DNA of 31,081 nucleotides from Zeimonas sp937903095 (lineage in GTDB: Bacteria; Pseudomonadota; Gammaproteobacteria; Burkholderiales; Burkholderiaceae_E), in assembly GCA_937903095.1 (NCBI GenBank), contig CALCZN010000304.1, forward strand, positions 1 to 31,081, written 5' to 3'. The notes beneath the pieces are model-generated. The model was not told the origin of the DNA and ran no database searches. It saw only the letters and a list, made by a program, of their open reading frames with translations. Position numbers and translations under genes: made by a program. This document shows, piece after piece, positions 1 through 7,341 of this stretch (position 1 is its first letter; each line of letters begins with the position of its first letter).

Positions 1-532
1 GCACGCCCTTCGGTCCCAGCTCGCGCGCCCACGTCTTCGTGAAGGCGATGACGCCGGCCTTGGTCGCCGCGTAGTTCGTCTGCCCGAAGTTGCCGTACAG
101 GCCGACCACCGAAGAGGCGTTCAGGATCACGCCCGAGCCCTGGCGGATCATCGCGTCGGCCACCGCCTGCGTGCACAGGAACACGCCCTTGAGGTTCACG
201 TCGATCACGCGATCGAACTGCTCCTCGCTCATCTTGACCAGGCGCGCATCCTGCGTGATGCCGGCGTTGTTCACCAGGCAGTCGATGCGGCCGAAGGCCG
301 CGAGCGTCGCCGCCGCCATCGCCTCGACGCTCGCCCGGTCGGTGACGTCGACGCGCACGCCGATCGCGCGCGCGCCGGAATCGACGAGCGAGGACGCCGC
401 TTCGTCCACGCGCGCCGCATCGAGATCGGCGACGACCACCGCCGCTCCCTCGGCGGCGAACCTGCGTGCCGTCGCCATGCCGATGCCGCCGGTGGCGCCG
501 GTGATGATCGCGGTCTTGCCCTTCAGCTTCAT
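1..532 (-). CDS. SDR-family oxidoreductase, FabG-like (3' end outside window)
   Basis: NAD(P)-dependent short-chain dehydrogenase/reductase, most like 3-oxoacyl-ACP or acetoacetyl-CoA reductases. The protein starts MKLKGKTAIITG and runs about 177 residues before the window edge cuts off its C-terminal part. The glycine-rich cofactor loop TGATGGIG lies near residues 12-19, the NNAGI motif near 85-89, the catalytic serine in NASSVVG near 138, and the YAATKAG segment with the catalytic Tyr and Lys near 150. The ATG begins one base after the TGA of the upstream mpl fusion gene, and an AAGGAT ribosome-binding site lies inside the end of that gene, so the two are probably co-transcribed and translationally coupled. 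The substrate cannot be told from the sequence; fatty-acid or polyhydroxyalkanoate metabolism is the family expectation. Confidence 0.9.
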   Translation of the reverse strand, partial: MKLKGKTAIITGATGGIGMATARRFAAEGAAVVVADLDAARVDEAASSLVDSGARAIGVRVDVTDRASVEAMAAATLAAFGRIDCLVNNAGITQDARLVKMSEEQFDRVIDVNLKGVFLCTQAVADAMIRQGSGVILNASSVVGLYGNFGQTNYAATKAGVIAFTKTWARELGPKGV

Positions 533-533
533 A

Positions 534-2564
534 TCAATCCTTCGGTTCGTCGCGGGTGTTCGCCGCGCGTGCATCGAAACCCGCGAAGCCGAGCACCTCG
601 TCGGCCAGCGAATCGAAATCGGTGAGTCCGTGATCGCCGCCTTCGAGCACGATCGTGCGGGCGCCCGGGTAGCGCGCGAGCATCTCGCGCCAGTCGAGCA
701 CCTCGTCGCCTTTGGCGGCGACGAGCAGCCAGCGCGCCGGATCGCGCAGCTCGCCGGCGTGCAGCGCGCGCAGTTCGTCGAGATGGCGCGCCTCGAAACG
801 GAAGGGCCGATCGTCGTGATAGCCGCGCAGCTCGCCGACGTAGGGCGCGAGGTCGCGCGCCGGATCGATCGCCGGATTCAGCAGCACGGCGCGCGCGCCG
901 CTGCGCTCGGCCAGCCACGTCGCGTAGTAGCCGCCCAGCGAGCTGCCGACCAGCGTGTCGTCGGGACCGGGGGCGATCTCGCGCTCGACGAGCGCGACGG
1001 CCTCGGCCGGCGACGGCGGCAGCTGCGGGCAGACGAAGCGCTCGGCCAGGCCGAGCGCGCGCAGGCGTTCGTCGAGGATGCGCGCCTTGAAGGATTGCGG
1101 CGACGAGCGGAAACCGTGCAGGTAGACGAGCCGGCTCGCGGTTCGCGCCGCCGGCGGGCGCGGGCGCGGGACACTGTCCTCGTCGGCGAGCCGCTGCTCC
1201 TTTTCCCGCCCGGCCAGCGCATCGAGCAGCCGCTGGTGGATGCCGCCGAAGGAGCCGTTGCTCATCGCGAGCACGTAGTCGCCCGCGCACGCATCGGAGA
1301 CGATCGCCCGGACGAGCGCCGCCAGGTCGCGCTCCACGCGCGCGCGCGCGCCCAGCGGCGTGAGCGCGCCAGCGACGTCCCAGTCGAGACCGGCGGCGTG
1401 GCAGTAGACGAGATCGGCCTGGCGCAGCGAGTCGGGCAGTTGCGCCGCCATCGTCCCCAGCTTCATCGTGTTCGAGCGCGGCTCGAGCACCGCGAGGATG
1501 CGCGCCTGCGGCCCCACGCGCTCGCGCAGGCCCGCCACCGTGGTGGCGATCGCCGTCGGGTGGTGGGCGAAATCGTCGATGACGGTGACGCCGGCTGCCG
1601 TTCCGCGCGTCTCGAGCCGGCGGCGCACGCCTTCGAACGCGGCCAGCGCATCGATCGCGGCGGCCGGCGCCACGCCGGCATGCCGCGCCGCGGCGATCGC
1701 GGCGAGCGCATTGGCGCGGTTGTGCGCGCCGGCCAGCGCGACGCGACAGCGGCCCAGCCGCTCGCCGCCGAAATGCACGTCGAAGCTGCTGGCCGAGCCG
1801 TCGTCCTCGATCGCGTCCAGATGCCAGCCCTCCGCCGACAGGAAGGACTCGCTTTCGCTCCATAGCCCGCGCGCGAGCACCCGCGCGAGCGCCGGCTCGG
1901 CCGCGTTGTGGATGATCCGTCCGCTGCGCGCGACCGTTCGTACGAGGTGGTGGAATTGCGTCTCGATCGCCGCCAGATCTGCGAAGATGTCGGCGTGATC
2001 GAACTCGAGGTTGTTCAGCAGCAGCGTGCGCGAGCGGTAGTGCACGAACTTCGAGCGCTTGTCGAAGAAGGCCGTGTCGTATTCGTCGGCTTCGATGACG
2101 AAGTGCTCGCGCTCGCCCAGCCGCGCGGAAACCGGGAAGTTGCGCGCGACCCCGCCGATCAGGAAGCCGGGCTTGCGGCCGTTCGCCTCGAGAATCCAGG
2201 CGAGCAGCGAAGCGGTCGTCGTCTTTCCGTGCGTTCCTGCAACAGCAAGCACCCACTTCTTTCCGAGTGCGTGCTCGGCGAGCCACTGCGGGCCCGAGGT
2301 GAACGGATCGCGCGCGTCGAGAATCGCCTCCATCAGCGGATTGCCGCGCGATACGACGTTCCCGACCACCCACAGGTCGGGGGCAAGCGAGCGCTGCGCG
2401 GCGTCGTAGCCCTCGATCAGTTCGATGCCGAGCGCGCGCAGCTGCTCGCTCATCGGGGGATAGACGTTCGCATCGCAGCCGGTGACGCGATGGCCGGCCT
2501 GCGTCGCGATCGCGGCGATGCCGCCCATGAACGTCCCGCAGATGCCGAGGATGTGGATGTGCAT
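534..2564 (-). CDS. mpl: Mpl murein-peptide ligase fused to a YqiA/YcfP-type esterase
   Basis: 676-residue protein with two enzymes in one frame. Residues 1-455 are Mpl, which joins UDP-MurNAc to the recycled tripeptide L-Ala-gamma-D-Glu-meso-DAP in the cytoplasm. Visible motifs are the N-terminal Rossmann start MHIHILGICGTFMGG, the ATP-binding GTHGKTTT at 110-117, EADEYDTAFFD at 158-168, LNNLEFDHADIF at 183-194 and the DDFAHHPTA block near 330-338. A charged, proline-rich linker (about 455-477) leads into an alpha/beta hydrolase of the YqiA/YcfP type (478-660): YLHGFRSSP, nucleophile motif GSSLGG with Ser542, acid in AAKGDE (Asp620) and His645 in GGDHGL. Mpl is normally about 450-460 residues and the esterase a separate small protein. 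The start is the ATG facing the divergent gene at 2603. The reading frame is clear; the benefit of the fusion is unknown. Confidence 0.93.
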   Translation of the reverse strand: MHIHILGICGTFMGGIAAIATQAGHRVTGCDANVYPPMSEQLRALGIELIEGYDAAQRSLAPDLWVVGNVVSRGNPLMEAILDARDPFTSGPQWLAEHALGKKWVLAVAGTHGKTTTASLLAWILEANGRKPGFLIGGVARNFPVSARLGEREHFVIEADEYDTAFFDKRSKFVHYRSRTLLLNNLEFDHADIFADLAAIETQFHHLVRTVARSGRIIHNAAEPALARVLARGLWSESESFLSAEGWHLDAIEDDGSASSFDVHFGGERLGRCRVALAGAHNRANALAAIAAARHAGVAPAAAIDALAAFEGVRRRLETRGTAAGVTVIDDFAHHPTAIATTVAGLRERVGPQARILAVLEPRSNTMKLGTMAAQLPDSLRQADLVYCHAAGLDWDVAGALTPLGARARVERDLAALVRAIVSDACAGDYVLAMSNGSFGGIHQRLLDALAGREKEQRLADEDSVPRPRPPAARTASRLVYLHGFRSSPQSFKARILDERLRALGLAERFVCPQLPPSPAEAVALVEREIAPGPDDTLVGSSLGGYYATWLAERSGARAVLLNPAIDPARDLAPYVGELRGYHDDRPFRFEARHLDELRALHAGELRDPARWLLVAAKGDEVLDWREMLARYPGARTIVLEGGDHGLTDFDSLADEVLGFAGFDARAANTRDEPKD

Positions 2565-2572
2565 CGAGGGGC

Positions 2573-2596
2573 GATAATGTGCGGTTGCGGATTCTA
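2573..2596. promoter_or_regulatory. Candidate back-to-back -10 elements between mpl and the divergent gene
   Basis: The divergent genes are only 38 bp apart. On the plus strand GATAAT (2573-2578) is a plausible -10 box for the gene starting at 2603. On the minus strand TAGAAT (2596-2591) is a plausible -10 box for mpl with a leader of about 20 bases. No good -35 match is seen for either, so this is a weak call resting on position and -10 similarity. Confidence 0.35.
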
Positions 2597-2602
2597 CAGA
2601 CC

Positions 2603-3202
2603 ATGAACGAGAACACCGATCCCCTGCGCCTGGAGATCGCCGCAGCGGCCGCCCGGCTGCTCGCCGACGGCGCCACCGACTACGCGAGCGCCAAGCGCAA
2701 GGCCGCGCAGCGCGTGCTCGGCGAGCGTTCCGCGCCGAAGGGGTCGATGCCCGACAACGAGGAGGTCGACGCGGCGCTGCTCGAACACCTGGAGCTGTTC
2801 GACGCCGGTCACGCCGAGCGCGTCCTGCGGCGCCGGCGCACGGCCGCCGAGCTGATGCAGCGGCTCGAGGAATACCAGCCGTACCTGACCGGCGCCGTCT
2901 GGAAGGGCATCGTCACCGAGCATGCGCCGATCCATCTGCAGCTCTTCCACGACAACACCAAGGACGTGCAGATCGACCTGCGGAATAGCGGCGTCGATTT
3001 CGACGTCGGCTCGATGCCGCATTTCCGCGGCGGACCCGACGTCGAGGCGATCACCTTCTGGATGGCCGACGCGCCGGTGCTGCTGTCGCTGTACCGGCAC
3101 GACGACCTGCGCGGCGCGCTGAAGGGCGGGCGCAACAGCGACGCGGGCCCGGAGCGCGGCGACCGGCGCGCGCTGCTCGGGCGGCTCGGCGAGGCGGCAT
3201 GA
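2603..3202 (+). CDS. Conserved hypothetical protein upstream of tlpA
   Basis: 199-residue soluble protein without a signal peptide or membrane segment. The N-terminal third is alpha-helical and basic (ASAKRKAAQRVL), followed by an arginine run (RVLRRRRT, about 73-80) and a beta-rich C-terminal half with segments such as IHLQLFHDNTKDVQIDLR and VDFDVGSMPHFRGGPDVEA. I believe relatives in Burkholderiales sit in the same place and are sometimes annotated by position as an UDP-N-acetylmuramate-alanine ligase, which the sequence does not support: there is no ATP-binding loop. The ATG at 2603 is preferred over the in-frame GTG at 2579 because a candidate -10 box would place transcription start between them. 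Its stop overlaps the tlpA start (ATGA), so they are coupled. Function unknown. Confidence 0.8.
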   Translation: MNENTDPLRLEIAAAAARLLADGATDYASAKRKAAQRVLGERSAPKGSMPDNEEVDAALLEHLELFDAGHAERVLRRRRTAAELMQRLEEYQPYLTGAVWKGIVTEHAPIHLQLFHDNTKDVQIDLRNSGVDFDVGSMPHFRGGPDVEAITFWMADAPVLLSLYRHDDLRGALKGGRNSDAGPERGDRRALLGRLGEAA

Positions 3203-3732
3203 AAGCGGGACGGCGCGTCTGGATCGGCGCAGCGGCGCTGGCGCTGGGCTTCGGCGGCTTCGGCGCGTGGGTCGCGTCGCGCCACTACCGGCTGGTCACC
3301 GCCGACAATTCCGCGGTCGACCTGCTGCTGGGGCTGGCGATGCCCGATGCGCAGGGCCGCGAAGTGCGGCTCGCCGACTGGCGCGGCCGGCCGCTCGTGG
3401 TGAACTTCTGGGCCACCTGGTGCCCGCCCTGCGTGGGCGAAATGCCCGAGCTGAGCGAGATGCAACGCGACTACGCCGCCCGCGGGCTGCAGATCGTCGG
3501 CATCGGCATCGATTCGGACAAGAACATCCGCCAATTCGCCGAGAAGATGCCGATGAGCTACCCGCTGCTCGTCGCCGGCACGGGCGGCGCCGAACTGACG
3601 CGCCGCTTCGGCAACACCTCGGGCTCGCTGCCCTTCACCGCCGTCATCGATCGCGAAGGCCGCATTCGCCACCGGATCCTCGGCCGCTTCGACAACGCCG
3701 AGCTGCGCGCCGCGATCGCCGCGACGCTTTGA
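3199..3732 (+). CDS. TlpA/ResA-family thiol-disulfide oxidoreductase
   Basis: 177-residue membrane-anchored thioredoxin-fold protein. Residues 7-27 form a hydrophobic N-terminal anchor or uncleaved signal, so the catalytic domain faces the periplasm. The active site is WATWCPPC with Cys75 and Cys78, and the cis-proline loop is GSLPFT with Pro145. This is the pattern of TlpA/ResA reductases that keep periplasmic cysteines reduced, for example for cytochrome c maturation; the client here is unknown. The start ATG overlaps the previous stop by four bases. A 12-bp tandem array begins at the stop codon and seems derived from the gene's last bases. Length is normal for the family. Confidence 0.92.
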   Translation: MKAGRRVWIGAAALALGFGGFGAWVASRHYRLVTADNSAVDLLLGLAMPDAQGREVRLADWRGRPLVVNFWATWCPPCVGEMPELSEMQRDYAARGLQIVGIGIDSDKNIRQFAEKMPMSYPLLVAGTGGAELTRRFGNTSGSLPFTAVIDREGRIRHRILGRFDNAELRAAIAATL

Positions 3733-3838
3733 GCGACGCTTTAAGCGGCGCTTCGAACGGCGCCCTGAGCGGGGGCCCGAGCGGCGCCCTGAGCGGGGGC
3801 CCGAGCGGTGCCCTGAGCGGCGCCCTGAGCGCCCCGCC
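3731..3838. repeat. 12-bp tandem repeat array, nine units
   Basis: Nine head-to-tail 12-base units run without gaps from the last two bases of the tlpA stop codon to 3838. Typical units are GAGCGGCGCCCT (3779, 3815) and GAGCGGGGGCCC (3767, 3791); the first units, GAGCGACGCTTT and AAGCGGCGCTTC, are closest to the tlpA 3' end, whose last bases GCGACGCTTTGA look like the founding copy. Several units hold the palindromes GGCGCC or GGGCCC, so RNA from it could fold. The unit length is a multiple of three, so every frame reads a four-residue repeat, but no start or ribosome-binding site makes a gene likely. Confidence 0.9.
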
Positions 3839-3877
3839 CGATTTCATTCGCCGCTGGCGTTCATCGCGCAACCGGCG

Positions 3878-3883
3878 TATAAA
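3878..3883 (+). promoter_or_regulatory. Candidate -10 element for aroQ-accBC
   Basis: TATAAA lies 49 bases upstream of the aroQ start, in the only AT-containing part of the tlpA-aroQ gap. The hexamer 17 bases upstream (TGGCGT, 3855-3860) is a poor -35 match. Position just after the repeat array and before an operon makes a promoter plausible. Confidence 0.4.
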
Positions 3884-3931
3884 GGCGTCCAACTTCCCGC
3901 AAAAGCGCGAAATTCCCGCTCGCGTACCTGC

Positions 3932-4459
3932 TTGACGACGTCCTCCAAACTGCTCTGGGCGCTGCACGGACCCAACCTGAACCTGCTGGGCACGCGCGAG
4001 CCGGAGGTCTACGGTTCGACCCGGCTCGACGAAATCGACGACGGACTCGCGCGCCTGTGCGCCGAGCACGGCCATCGCTTCGAGAGCTTCCAGTCCAACC
4101 ACGAAGGCGAGCTGGTCGACCGCGTCCAGCAGGCGCGCGAGCGCGAGGTGGCGTTCATCGTGCTGAATCCGGCGGCGTTCACGCACACGAGCGTGGCGCT
4201 GCGCGATGCGCTGGCGGCGGTGGCGATTCCGTTCATCGAAGTGCACCTGTCGAACATCCATCGCCGGGAAGCGTTCCGCCGCCGATCGTATTTCTCCGAC
4301 CTCGCCGCCGGCATCGTCGCCGGACTGGGGCCGATCGGCTATCGGCTGGCCATGCAGGCGGCGATCGAGTCGCTGCGCGGGCCCGCAGCCTCCCCGGTTG
4401 CGACCCAGGCTGCCGCCCCCCGCTCCGTCGAGGCGCGGCGGCGCGTCCCCAAAGGCTGA
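3932..4459 (+). CDS. aroQ: 3-dehydroquinate dehydratase, type II
   Basis: Cytoplasmic shikimate-pathway enzyme that dehydrates 3-dehydroquinate to 3-dehydroshikimate. Type II signature blocks are all present: GPNLNLLGTREPEVYG at 13-28 with the catalytic Arg22 and Tyr27, FQSNHEGELVD at 53-63, LNPAAFTHTS at 78-87 with Asn79 and His85, and EVHLSNIH at 103-110 with His105. No ATG precedes the conserved N-terminus, so the TTG at 3932 is taken as the start (175 residues). The usual length is about 145-150; the extra 25 C-terminal residues (alanine-, proline- and arginine-rich) have no counterpart in the fold. The gene is followed after seven bases by accB, a classic arrangement. Confidence 0.93.
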   Translation: MTTSSKLLWALHGPNLNLLGTREPEVYGSTRLDEIDDGLARLCAEHGHRFESFQSNHEGELVDRVQQAREREVAFIVLNPAAFTHTSVALRDALAAVAIPFIEVHLSNIHRREAFRRRSYFSDLAAGIVAGLGPIGYRLAMQAAIESLRGPAASPVATQAAAPRSVEARRRVPKG

Positions 4460-4466
4460 AAGCGAA

Positions 4467-4934
<468 letters not shown>

Positions 4935-4956
4935 CGCGAGCCCCGACAGACTCCCG

Positions 4957-6306
4957 ATGTTCGAGAAGCTGCTGATCGCCAACCGGGGCGAGATCGCGCT
5001 GCGCATCCAGCGCGCATGCCGGGAACTGGGCATCAAGACGGTCGTCGTGCACTCGCAGGCCGACACCGAAGCGAAATACGTGAAGCTCGCCGACGAATCG
5101 GTCTGCATCGGGCCGGCACCGTCGCGCGACAGCTACCTGAACGTGCCGGCGATCATCAGCGCGGCCGAGGTCACCGACGCCGAGGCGATCCACCCCGGCT
5201 ACGGCTTCCTGTCCGAGAACGCCGATTTCGCCGAGCGCGTCGAGAAGAGCGGCTTCGTCTTCATCGGCCCGCGCCCCGAGACGATCCGCATGATGGGCGA
5301 CAAGGTGTCGGCGAAGGACGCGATGAAGAAGGCGGGCGTGCCGGTGGTGCCCGGCTCGGAAGGCGCGCTGCCCGAAGATCCGAAGGAGATCCTGCGCATC
5401 GCGCGCACGGTCGGCTACCCGGTGATCGTGAAGGCGGCCGGCGGCGGCGGCGGCCGCGGCATGCGCGTCGTGCACACCGAGGCCGCGCTGCTCGCCGCGG
5501 TGACGATGACGCGCAGCGAGGCGCAGGCGGCCTTCAACAACCCGAACGTCTATCTCGAGAAGTTCCTCGAGAACCCGCGCCACGTCGAGATCCAGGTGCT
5601 GGCCGACGAGCACCGCAACGCGGTGCATCTGGGCGAGCGCGACTGCTCGATGCAGCGCAGGCACCAGAAGATCATCGAGGAAGCGCCCGCGCCGGGCATC
5701 CCGCGGCGCGCGATCGACCGTATCGCGCAGCGCTGTGCCGACGCGTGCCGCAAGATGGGCTATCGGGGCGCCGGCACCTTCGAGTTCCTGTTCGAGAACG
5801 GCGAGTTCTATTTCATCGAGATGAACACGCGCGTCCAGGTCGAGCATCCGGTCACCGAACTGATCACCGGCATCGACATCGTGCAGGAGCAGATCCGCAT
5901 CGCCTGCGGCGAGAAGCTGCGCTTTCGCCAGCGCGACATCCGGCTGCAGGGACACGCGATCGAGTGCCGCATCAATGCCGAGGATCCTTTCCGCTTCACG
6001 CCTTCGCCGGGGCGCATCACGGCCTGGCATCCGCCCGGCGGGCCCGGCATCCGCGTCGACTCGCACGTCTACACCAACTATTTCGTGCCGCCGAACTACG
6101 ATTCGATGATCGCCAAGGTGATCGCCTACGGCGAGACGCGCGAGCAGGCGATCCGCCGCATGCGCATCGCGCTCTCCGAGATGGCGGTGGACGGCATCCG
6201 CACGAACCTGCCGCTGCATCGGGAGCTGCTCACCGACGCGCACTTCGTGCAGGGCGGCACGCCGATCCACTACCTCGAGCAGAAGCTCGCGCTGCGCCGC
6301 AGTTGA
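4957..6306 (+). CDS. accC: Biotin carboxylase subunit of acetyl-CoA carboxylase
   Basis: 449-residue ATP-grasp enzyme that carboxylates biotin on AccB using bicarbonate and ATP. The biotin carboxylase N-domain starts MFEKLLIANRGEIALRI. The glycine-rich ATP lid KAAGGGGGRGMR lies near 156-167, the HVEIQVLAD segment near 209-217, and the catalytic FIEMNTRVQVEHPVTE segment near 287-302. The C-domain holds AIECRINAEDP. Length matches the family almost exactly. It follows accB in the normal order. The carboxyltransferase genes accA and accD are not in this window, as is usual. Confidence 0.97.
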   Translation: MFEKLLIANRGEIALRIQRACRELGIKTVVVHSQADTEAKYVKLADESVCIGPAPSRDSYLNVPAIISAAEVTDAEAIHPGYGFLSENADFAERVEKSGFVFIGPRPETIRMMGDKVSAKDAMKKAGVPVVPGSEGALPEDPKEILRIARTVGYPVIVKAAGGGGGRGMRVVHTEAALLAAVTMTRSEAQAAFNNPNVYLEKFLENPRHVEIQVLADEHRNAVHLGERDCSMQRRHQKIIEEAPAPGIPRRAIDRIAQRCADACRKMGYRGAGTFEFLFENGEFYFIEMNTRVQVEHPVTELITGIDIVQEQIRIACGEKLRFRQRDIRLQGHAIECRINAEDPFRFTPSPGRITAWHPPGGPGIRVDSHVYTNYFVPPNYDSMIAKVIAYGETREQAIRRMRIALSEMAVDGIRTNLPLHRELLTDAHFVQGGTPIHYLEQKLALRRS

Positions 6307-6350
6307 CGCGGTCCGGCCCGCTCGGCTGCGCAACGAAGATCGACGCCGCG

Positions 6351-7319
6351 ATGTGGCTGCGAATCCGCTTCACCGTCGACGGCGCCGCGGCCGACGCGTG
6401 GACCGACGCGCTGCTCGCCGCCGGCGCCTCGTCGGTGGACACGAGCGATGCCGATGCCGACTCGGAAGCCGAATGCGCGCTGTTCGGAGAACCGAGCGAA
6501 CCGCCGCCCGCCAGCGCCTGGCCGCGCACGCTGATCACCGCGCTGGTGCCGCGCGATGCGTCGTCGCCGGGCGCGCCGCCGGAAGCGCCCGACGCGTCCG
6601 CACCGATTGACCTCGACGAGGAACGGCGGCGCGCGCATGCGCTGCTCGCGCGCGCCGCCGCGCTCGCCGCACGGCCCGCCCCCACCGCGATCGAACTCGA
6701 CCGCCTCGGCGACGAAGACTGGGTGCAGGCGACGCAGCGCCAGTTCGCCGCCTTCCCCGTCGGCAATCGGCTCTGGATCACCCCGTCGTGGCACGCGTCG
6801 TCGCAGCCGGCGCCCGGGGGGCGCGCGGCCATCGTGCTCGATCCGGGCCTGGCTTTCGGTACCGGCAGCCACCCGACGACGCGCCTGTGCCTCGAATGGC
6901 TCGACGAGAACCTGCGGGCGGGCGAGACGGTGATCGACTACGGCTGCGGATCGGGAATCCTCGCCATCGCCGCGGCGAAACTGGGCGCGCGCAGCGTCAC
7001 CGGCATCGACATCGATCCGCAGGCGCTGGCGGCGGCGGCGCGCAACGCAGCGGACAACGACGCGGCCATCGAACTGCGATCGAGCAGCGACGCGATGCCA
7101 CCGCCGGCCGACGTCGTCGTCGCCAACATCCTCGCGAATCCGCTGCGCGTGCTCGCGCCGCTGCTCGAGACGCTGGTCGCGTCCGGCGGCCGGCTGGTTC
7201 TCGCCGGGCTGCTCGACCGGCAGGCCGACGAGATCGCGCGCTGCTATCGCAACGTGACGCTGCAAGCGTGGCGATCGGCCGAAGGCTGGACTTGCCTGGC
7301 CGGAACCCGTCGCGGATGA
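6351..7319 (+). CDS. prmA: Ribosomal protein L11 methyltransferase
   Basis: 322-residue SAM-dependent methyltransferase that trimethylates ribosomal protein L11. The N-terminal substrate-recognition domain begins MWLRIRFTVDG. The PrmA signature DPGLAFGTGSHPTT is at 164-177, the SAM-binding motif VIDYGCGSGI at 194-203 and the catalytic-site segment VVANILANPL at 256-265. A somewhat long, alanine/proline-rich stretch at about 50-90 links the two domains. The ATG at 6351 is preferred; an in-frame TTG overlapping the accC stop (6303) is possible but gives an atypical N-terminus. A GAAGA sequence upstream may serve as the ribosome-binding site. Placement after accC is conserved in beta- and gammaproteobacteria. 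Confidence 0.95.
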   Translation: MWLRIRFTVDGAAADAWTDALLAAGASSVDTSDADADSEAECALFGEPSEPPPASAWPRTLITALVPRDASSPGAPPEAPDASAPIDLDEERRRAHALLARAAALAARPAPTAIELDRLGDEDWVQATQRQFAAFPVGNRLWITPSWHASSQPAPGGRAAIVLDPGLAFGTGSHPTTRLCLEWLDENLRAGETVIDYGCGSGILAIAAAKLGARSVTGIDIDPQALAAAARNAADNDAAIELRSSSDAMPPPADVVVANILANPLRVLAPLLETLVASGGRLVLAGLLDRQADEIARCYRNVTLQAWRSAEGWTCLAGTRRG

Positions 7320-7341
7320 TCGGCCGAAACCGGGAGAATCG

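Noticed and set aside
90..1865. 591-codon open frame on the plus strand opposite the SDR and mpl genes
   Set aside because: Its sequence is Arg/Ala-rich with no domains, and the opposite strand encodes clear enzymes.
3731..3838. CRISPR array
   Set aside because: Units are 12 bases, contiguous and without spacers; no cas genes are present.
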